DNA of 64,000 bases from Actinophytocola algeriensis (lineage in GTDB: Bacteria; Actinomycetota; Actinomycetes; Mycobacteriales; Pseudonocardiaceae). Position numbers and translations under genes: made by a program. Positions 60,497 to 64,000 of this stretch are shown piece by piece. Location: positions 1 through 64,000 of the forward strand of contig NZ_JACHJQ010000005.1 of assembly GCF_014203735.1 (NCBI RefSeq), given 5' to 3'. The notes beneath the pieces were generated by a model. It did not search any database and was not told the DNA's origin. It saw only the letters and a program-made list of their open reading frames with translations. Position 1 is the stretch's first letter. Every line of letters starts with the position of its first letter.

Positions 60497-60832
60497 ATGG
60501 AGTTGGCGAAGTACATGCGTGGCCGCGTCACCGTGCTGGCGCTCGAGGGCGAGCTGGACAGCGCCACGTCCGGTGAGGCGCGCAAGCGGATCAGCGAGCT
60601 GGTGCCGTCGGACGGTGCCGCGCTGCTCGACCTCGGTGGCATGACATACATGTCCAGCGCCGGGTTGCGGGTGCTGTTACTCGTCTACCGGCAGGTGCGG
60701 CAACTGGGGGTGCCGCTGGCGCTCGCCCGGCTCAACCCGGACGTGGCCGAGGTGATGACCGGAACCGGGTTCATCGACTTCTTCACGGTCGTGGACTCGG
60801 TCGACGACGGTGTGGAGGCACTGAGCGGATGA
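60497..60832 (+). CDS. STAS-domain anti-sigma factor antagonist (first)
   Basis: 111 residues. ALEGELDSATSGEARKRISE, LLDLGGMTYMSSAGLRVLLL with the phosphorylatable Ser in SSAGL near 55, and ALARLNPDVAEVMTGTGFID are the anti-anti-sigma (SpoIIAA/RsbV) pattern. Unphosphorylated protein would bind the HATPase anti-sigma kinase and free a sigma factor. Leu 61 is encoded by the rare TTA (60677-60679), within the signature helix. Four-base overlap with glgX. Confidence 0.92.
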   Translation: MELAKYMRGRVTVLALEGELDSATSGEARKRISELVPSDGAALLDLGGMTYMSSAGLRVLLLVYRQVRQLGVPLALARLNPDVAEVMTGTGFIDFFTVVDSVDDGVEALSG

Positions 60833-62976
60833 GCGTGCAGTGGATGGACACCGTGCCGGCGACGGCGGCCGCGCAGTCCCTGTCCCCCGACAGCGACCCG
60901 TGCCCGACGGGCCGGATCGCCGGGCTCGACGTGCGGGCGGGCAGGCCGCTGCCGTTCGGCGCGACGCGGGTGCCCGGCGGGATCAACTTCTCCGTGTACT
61001 CGACGGGAGCGACCGCCGTGACGCTCGTGCTGTTCCGGCGCGGTGCGGAGGAACCGTTCGCGGAGCTGGTGTTCCCGGACTGCTACCGCACCGGTTCGGT
61101 CTACGCCATGACGGTGTTCGGCCTGTCCGCCGACGACTTCGAGTACGGCTACCGCATCGACGGTCCGTGGCAGCCGGAGCGGGGCGACCGGTACGACTCG
61201 AGCCACATCCTGACCGACCCGTACGCGACGGCGCTCGGCGGCCGCGAGACCTGGGGCGAACCGGACGACCGGAAGTACCGCTACCGCGCGCGGGTGGCGC
61301 CGGACGACTTCGACTGGGCCGGTGACCGGCCGCTCAACCTGCCCATGCAGGACCTCGTGATCTACGAGGCGCACGTGCGCGGCTTCACCCGCCACCCGTC
61401 GTCCGGCGTGCACTGGCCCGGCACGTTCGCCGGGCTCGCCGAGCGCATCCCGTACCTGGTCGAGCTGGGTGTCAACTGCGTCGAGCTGATGCCGGTCCTG
61501 GAGTTCGACGAGAACGAGAACCGGCCGTCCGGGCTGCACAACTACTGGGGGTACAGCACCGTCGGGTTCTTCGCGCCCAAGGCGTCCTACGCGGCGGCGA
61601 GCCGCTACGGCCGCCAGACCGACGAGCTGAAGAACCTCGTCAAGCAACTGCACGCGGCGGGCATCGAGGTCATCCTGGACGTGGTGTTCAACCACACCGC
61701 GGAGGGCGACGAGCGCGGGCCGACACTGTCCTTCCGCGGACTGGACAACCGGGTCTACTACATGCTGACCCAGGACGGCCACTACTACAACTTCAGCGGC
61801 ACCGGCAACACCGTGAACTGCAACCACCCGGTCGTGCTCCGCTTCGTGCTGGACTGCCTGCGGTACTGGGTGTCCGAGTACCACGTCGACGGGTTCCGGT
61901 TCGACCTGGCCGCGGTGCTCGGCCGCGACTCCGACGGTTCCCCGCTCGCCAACCCGCCGCTGCTGGAGACGCTCGCGACCGACCCGATCCTCATGCACAC
62001 CAAACTGATCGCGGAGGCGTGGGACGCGGGCGGGCTCTACCAGGTGGGCAGCTTCCCGGACTACTGCCGGTGGTCGGAGTGGAACGGGCGCTACCGGGAC
62101 GCGATCCGCCGGTTCCTCAAGGGGGAGCCGGGCACGGTCAGCGAGATGGCCGACCGGATCGTCGGATCACCAGACATGTACCTGCGGCGCGGCCCGGTGG
62201 CGTCGGTCAACTTCGTGACCTCGCACGACGGGTTCACGCTGCACGACCTGGTCGCCTACAACGACAAGCACAACGAGGCCAACGGCGAGCACGGCGCGGA
62301 CGGCGACAACGCCAACCACTCGTGGAACTGCGGGCACGAGGGCCCATCGGCCGACCCCGGGGTGCTGGCGCTGCGGCGCAGGCAGATGCGCAACGCGCTG
62401 GTGCTGCTGCTGACGAGCCACGGCGTGCCGATGCTGCTCGCGGGGGACGAGGTCGCCCGCACCCAGCACGGCAACAACAACGCCTACTGCCACGACAGCG
62501 AGCTGTCGTGGTTCGACTGGCACGGCCTCGCGGCGAACGCCGACCTGCTGCGCTTCACCCGGCGCGCCATCGCGTTCCGGCACGCGCATCCGGTGCTGCG
62601 CAGGCGCTGGCACGCCTCCGGCCACGCGCACGGCGCGCTGTTCCCGGACGTGAGCTGGCACGGCGTGCGCGCGTGGACCCCGGACTGGTCGGCGCACGGC
62701 AGGCTGCTGGCGGTCATGTTCCACGCCGAGTCGACCGGCGCCGCGGAGGGCGCGCCGGACACCGTGTACGTGGCCGCGAACGCGCACTGGGAGGGCCACG
62801 ACCTCGAGCTGCCCGGCCTGCCCGCCCACCTGGCGTGGCACCTGTTCGCGGACACCCACAGCGAGCCGTACGCGGCGGAGCCCGGCGCCGAGCCGCGGCT
62901 CGGCGACCAGGAACGGGTCCACATCGGACCGAGGACGGTGCTCGTGCTGGTGGCGCGGGAGCCGGGAGGGAGTTGA
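60829..62976 (+). CDS. glgX: Glycogen debranching enzyme (isoamylase type, GlgX)
   Basis: 715 residues. CBM48 N-terminal module (LPFGATRVPGGINFSVYSTG, YRIDGPWQPERGDRYDSSHI, LTDPYATAL) precedes the GH13_11 barrel: IYEAHVRGFTRHPSSGVHWP, VELMPVLEFDENEN, VVFNHTAEGDERGP, nucleophile Asp in VDGFRFDLAAVLGRD near 355, acid/base Glu in LIAEAWDAGGLYQVGSFPD near 394, and TSHDGFTLHDLVAYNDKHN near 464. It hydrolyses alpha-1,6 branches of glycogen. Usually found with treY/treZ or glg genes; here it is set between two STAS genes, overlapping the first by four bases, two bases from the second. Confidence 0.94.
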   Translation: MSVQWMDTVPATAAAQSLSPDSDPCPTGRIAGLDVRAGRPLPFGATRVPGGINFSVYSTGATAVTLVLFRRGAEEPFAELVFPDCYRTGSVYAMTVFGLSADDFEYGYRIDGPWQPERGDRYDSSHILTDPYATALGGRETWGEPDDRKYRYRARVAPDDFDWAGDRPLNLPMQDLVIYEAHVRGFTRHPSSGVHWPGTFAGLAERIPYLVELGVNCVELMPVLEFDENENRPSGLHNYWGYSTVGFFAPKASYAAASRYGRQTDELKNLVKQLHAAGIEVILDVVFNHTAEGDERGPTLSFRGLDNRVYYMLTQDGHYYNFSGTGNTVNCNHPVVLRFVLDCLRYWVSEYHVDGFRFDLAAVLGRDSDGSPLANPPLLETLATDPILMHTKLIAEAWDAGGLYQVGSFPDYCRWSEWNGRYRDAIRRFLKGEPGTVSEMADRIVGSPDMYLRRGPVASVNFVTSHDGFTLHDLVAYNDKHNEANGEHGADGDNANHSWNCGHEGPSADPGVLALRRRQMRNALVLLLTSHGVPMLLAGDEVARTQHGNNNAYCHDSELSWFDWHGLAANADLLRFTRRAIAFRHAHPVLRRRWHASGHAHGALFPDVSWHGVRAWTPDWSAHGRLLAVMFHAESTGAAEGAPDTVYVAANAHWEGHDLELPGLPAHLAWHLFADTHSEPYAAEPGAEPRLGDQERVHIGPRTVLVLVAREPGGS

Positions 62977-62978
62977 CC

Positions 62979-63302
62979 ATGGAGTTCCAGGGGAAGATGC
63001 ACGCGGAGAACGGTGTCGCCACCATCCGGCTGATCGGCGAGGTGGACTCGCGGTCCGCGCACCGGCTCAACGAGCTGATCGTCGCGGCGGCCGGCCGGAC
63101 CCCCCGGCGGCTGGTGCTGCTCGCCGAGGATCTCACCTACCTGTCCTCCGCCGGGCTGCGCTCGCTGGTGTTCGCGCACCAGAAGATGGGGCGCGACGTG
63201 GAGATCGTACTCGTCGGCGTGCGGCCGGAGGTGGCGGAGACCATCCGGCTCACCGGGTTTGACCGCAGCATCGTGATGCAGGAGGCGGTGGAGGAACGAT
63301 GA
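62979..63302 (+). CDS. STAS-domain anti-sigma factor antagonist (second)
   Basis: 107 residues from ATG 62979. ATIRLIGEVDSRSAHRLNEL, LVLLAEDLTYLSSAGLRSLV with target Ser in SSAGL near 54, then VEIVLVGVRPEVAETIRLTG. Same class as the first STAS protein but clearly diverged, so the two probably bind different partners or respond differently. ATGA overlap with the kinase gene. Confidence 0.92.
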   Translation: MEFQGKMHAENGVATIRLIGEVDSRSAHRLNELIVAAAGRTPRRLVLLAEDLTYLSSAGLRSLVFAHQKMGRDVEIVLVGVRPEVAETIRLTGFDRSIVMQEAVEER

Positions 63303-63745
63303 TCGCCGTGCGAGCCCGTGGCATCGACGAACTCGGTGTCATGATCCCCGCCATCGTGGACCGGCTCGCACGTGCGACGGGGCTGACGCACAGCCAGGCC
63401 TACCGCCTGCGGCTGGCAACCGAGGAGATCACCACCAACATCGTGACGCACGGGTACGGCGGCCGGGGCGGCACGGTCGACATCGACGCCGGGTACGACG
63501 AGGTCTGGGCGTGGGTGCGGATCGAGGACGACGCGCCCGGGTTCGACCCGACCACCTACGAGGTGGTGCCCCGGCTGACCGCGGATCCCGGCTGGCCCCC
63601 GCTCGGCGGTTTCGGGCTGTTCCTCGCACTGTCCAGTGTGGACCGGCTGGAGCACGCCCGCGTCGAGGGCCGCAACCGCAACCTGCTCAAGATCCGGCGC
63701 TCGGGAGGAACTGATGAGGAAGCCATGCGTGCTTATCGTGGCTGA
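63299..63745 (+). CDS. Anti-sigma factor serine kinase (HATPase_c_2, RsbW/SpoIIAB-like)
   Basis: 148 residues from ATG 63299. Bergerat-fold boxes: N box LRLATEEITTNIVTHGYGGR near 40-58 (EExxxN), G1-like WVRIEDDAPGFDPTT near 75-88, and G2-like PLGGFGLFLALSSVDRLEHA near 101-120. It should phosphorylate the STAS proteins and hold a sigma factor. No sigma factor gene is in the window; it may lie beyond 64 kb or elsewhere. It overlaps the next gene by 32 bases. Confidence 0.9.
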   Translation: MIAVRARGIDELGVMIPAIVDRLARATGLTHSQAYRLRLATEEITTNIVTHGYGGRGGTVDIDAGYDEVWAWVRIEDDAPGFDPTTYEVVPRLTADPGWPPLGGFGLFLALSSVDRLEHARVEGRNRNLLKIRRSGGTDEEAMRAYRG

Positions 63746-64000
63746 CGAGGCGGCCGGGACCACACAGCTGCCGGGACTGGCGCCCGCACTGTCCGATGGC
63801 GGGTTCGACGTGCGCACGGCCACCGAGGACGAGGTGCTGGCCTCGGACGAGCCGGACGGCCCGGACGGGTTGCTGGTGTCCGCCTCGCTCGGCCTGCAGC
63901 GGGTCGCGATGCTCGCCCGCCGGTTCGCGCACCTGCCGGCTCCGCCGACGACCATCGTGTTCCCGCAGGACGACCTCGACGCACTCGAGGCGTGCGTGCG
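63714..64000 (+). CDS. Receiver-like protein, 5' part (truncated by window end)
   Basis: From ATG 63714 (GGGAGG upstream) 95 codons are visible and run off the window. KPCVLIVADEAAGTTQLPGL, LAPALSDGGFDVRTATEDEV, then GLLVSASLGLQRVAMLARRF and TTIVFPQDDLDALEACVR have the strand-helix rhythm of a response-regulator receiver, but the first acidic pair is weak and the phospho-Asp position appears as Ser (LLVSASL), so it may be a pseudo-receiver. In partner-switching operons such an N-terminal domain often heads a SpoIIE/PP2C phosphatase; that would fit but cannot be seen here. Confidence 0.6.
   Translation, partial: MRKPCVLIVADEAAGTTQLPGLAPALSDGGFDVRTATEDEVLASDEPDGPDGLLVSASLGLQRVAMLARRFAHLPAPPTTIVFPQDDLDALEACV

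Overview
The window is very GC-rich, with strong G/C bias at third codon positions, many GTG starts, one TTG start, and long open frames on both strands. Gene content fits an actinomycete, most likely Pseudonocardiales (Lentzea/Saccharothrix/Actinosynnema-like): HelD, a mycobacterial-type DnaE1, an F420-type LLM oxidoreductase, an AfsR/SARP regulator, an XRE-NACHT membrane protein, DUF1206 and DUF4188. The genus is an inference. The window is chromosomal accessory sequence: mostly small regulator-plus-operon modules, secreted hydrolases and catabolic cassettes, with little core housekeeping besides argG and a dnaE.

Layout. 1-3.8 kb: tail of an IS110-like transposase, a frameshifted DUF402 gene, helD, and a CGNR regulator with a broken MOSC gene behind it. 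3.8-8.7 kb: alpha/beta hydrolase, PAC2 protein, O-methyltransferase with a TTA codon, secreted sialidase-fold protein, Lrp regulator. 8.7-11.8 kb: tight LLM oxidoreductase-deaminase-nitrilase operon and a LysR gene. 11.9-15.4 kb: dnaE with a dyad-rich leader. 15.4-23.8 kb: small unknowns, RidA remnant, AfsR-like regulator, N-formylglutamate amidohydrolase, an FHA gene with a lost C-terminus, and an XRE-NACHT-membrane STAND protein. 23.8-28.8 kb: argG with ARG-box-like sites and a strong terminator, WYL regulator with divergent DinB protein, and a winged-helix protein with an in-frame triplication. 28.2-32.5 kb: TetR controlling an SDR / saccharopine-dehydrogenase-like / acyl-CoA synthetase operon. 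32.5-37.5 kb: an interrupted tRNA-Lys-like gene, lipase-like and SGNH hydrolases, DUF4188, a repeat-dense island (35.19-35.63 kb), and a GH43-AbfB arabinan-type hydrolase with a LacI-like operator. 37.5-44.5 kb: FAD monooxygenase, dapA-like gene with divergent LysR, two DUF4386 genes with a divergent TetR over a perfect palindrome, DUF1206, GntR.

44.6-51.3 kb: a CoA-transferase / HyuA / HyuB / cysteine amidohydrolase / HMG-CoA-lyase-like operon behind the GntR gene. The enzyme order suggests ATP-driven opening of a cyclic imide or hydantoin-like ring, deamidation, CoA activation and aldol-type cleavage. 51.3-55.3 kb: HNH lipoprotein, Tat-exported protein, DUF2255, and a response-regulator/thioredoxin-reductase-like fusion.

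55.5-64 kb (runs off the end): nine co-directional, mostly overlapping genes: DJ-1/PfpI, ThDP enzyme, DJ-1/PfpI, AGE-fold enzyme, STAS, GlgX, STAS, HATPase anti-sigma kinase, receiver-like protein. This interleaving of partner-switching parts with sugar and carbonyl enzymes is the best candidate for an undescribed system here. Broken genes (DUF402, MOSC, RidA, FHA, interrupted tRNA) and three families of short repeats point to ongoing local decay and rearrangement.
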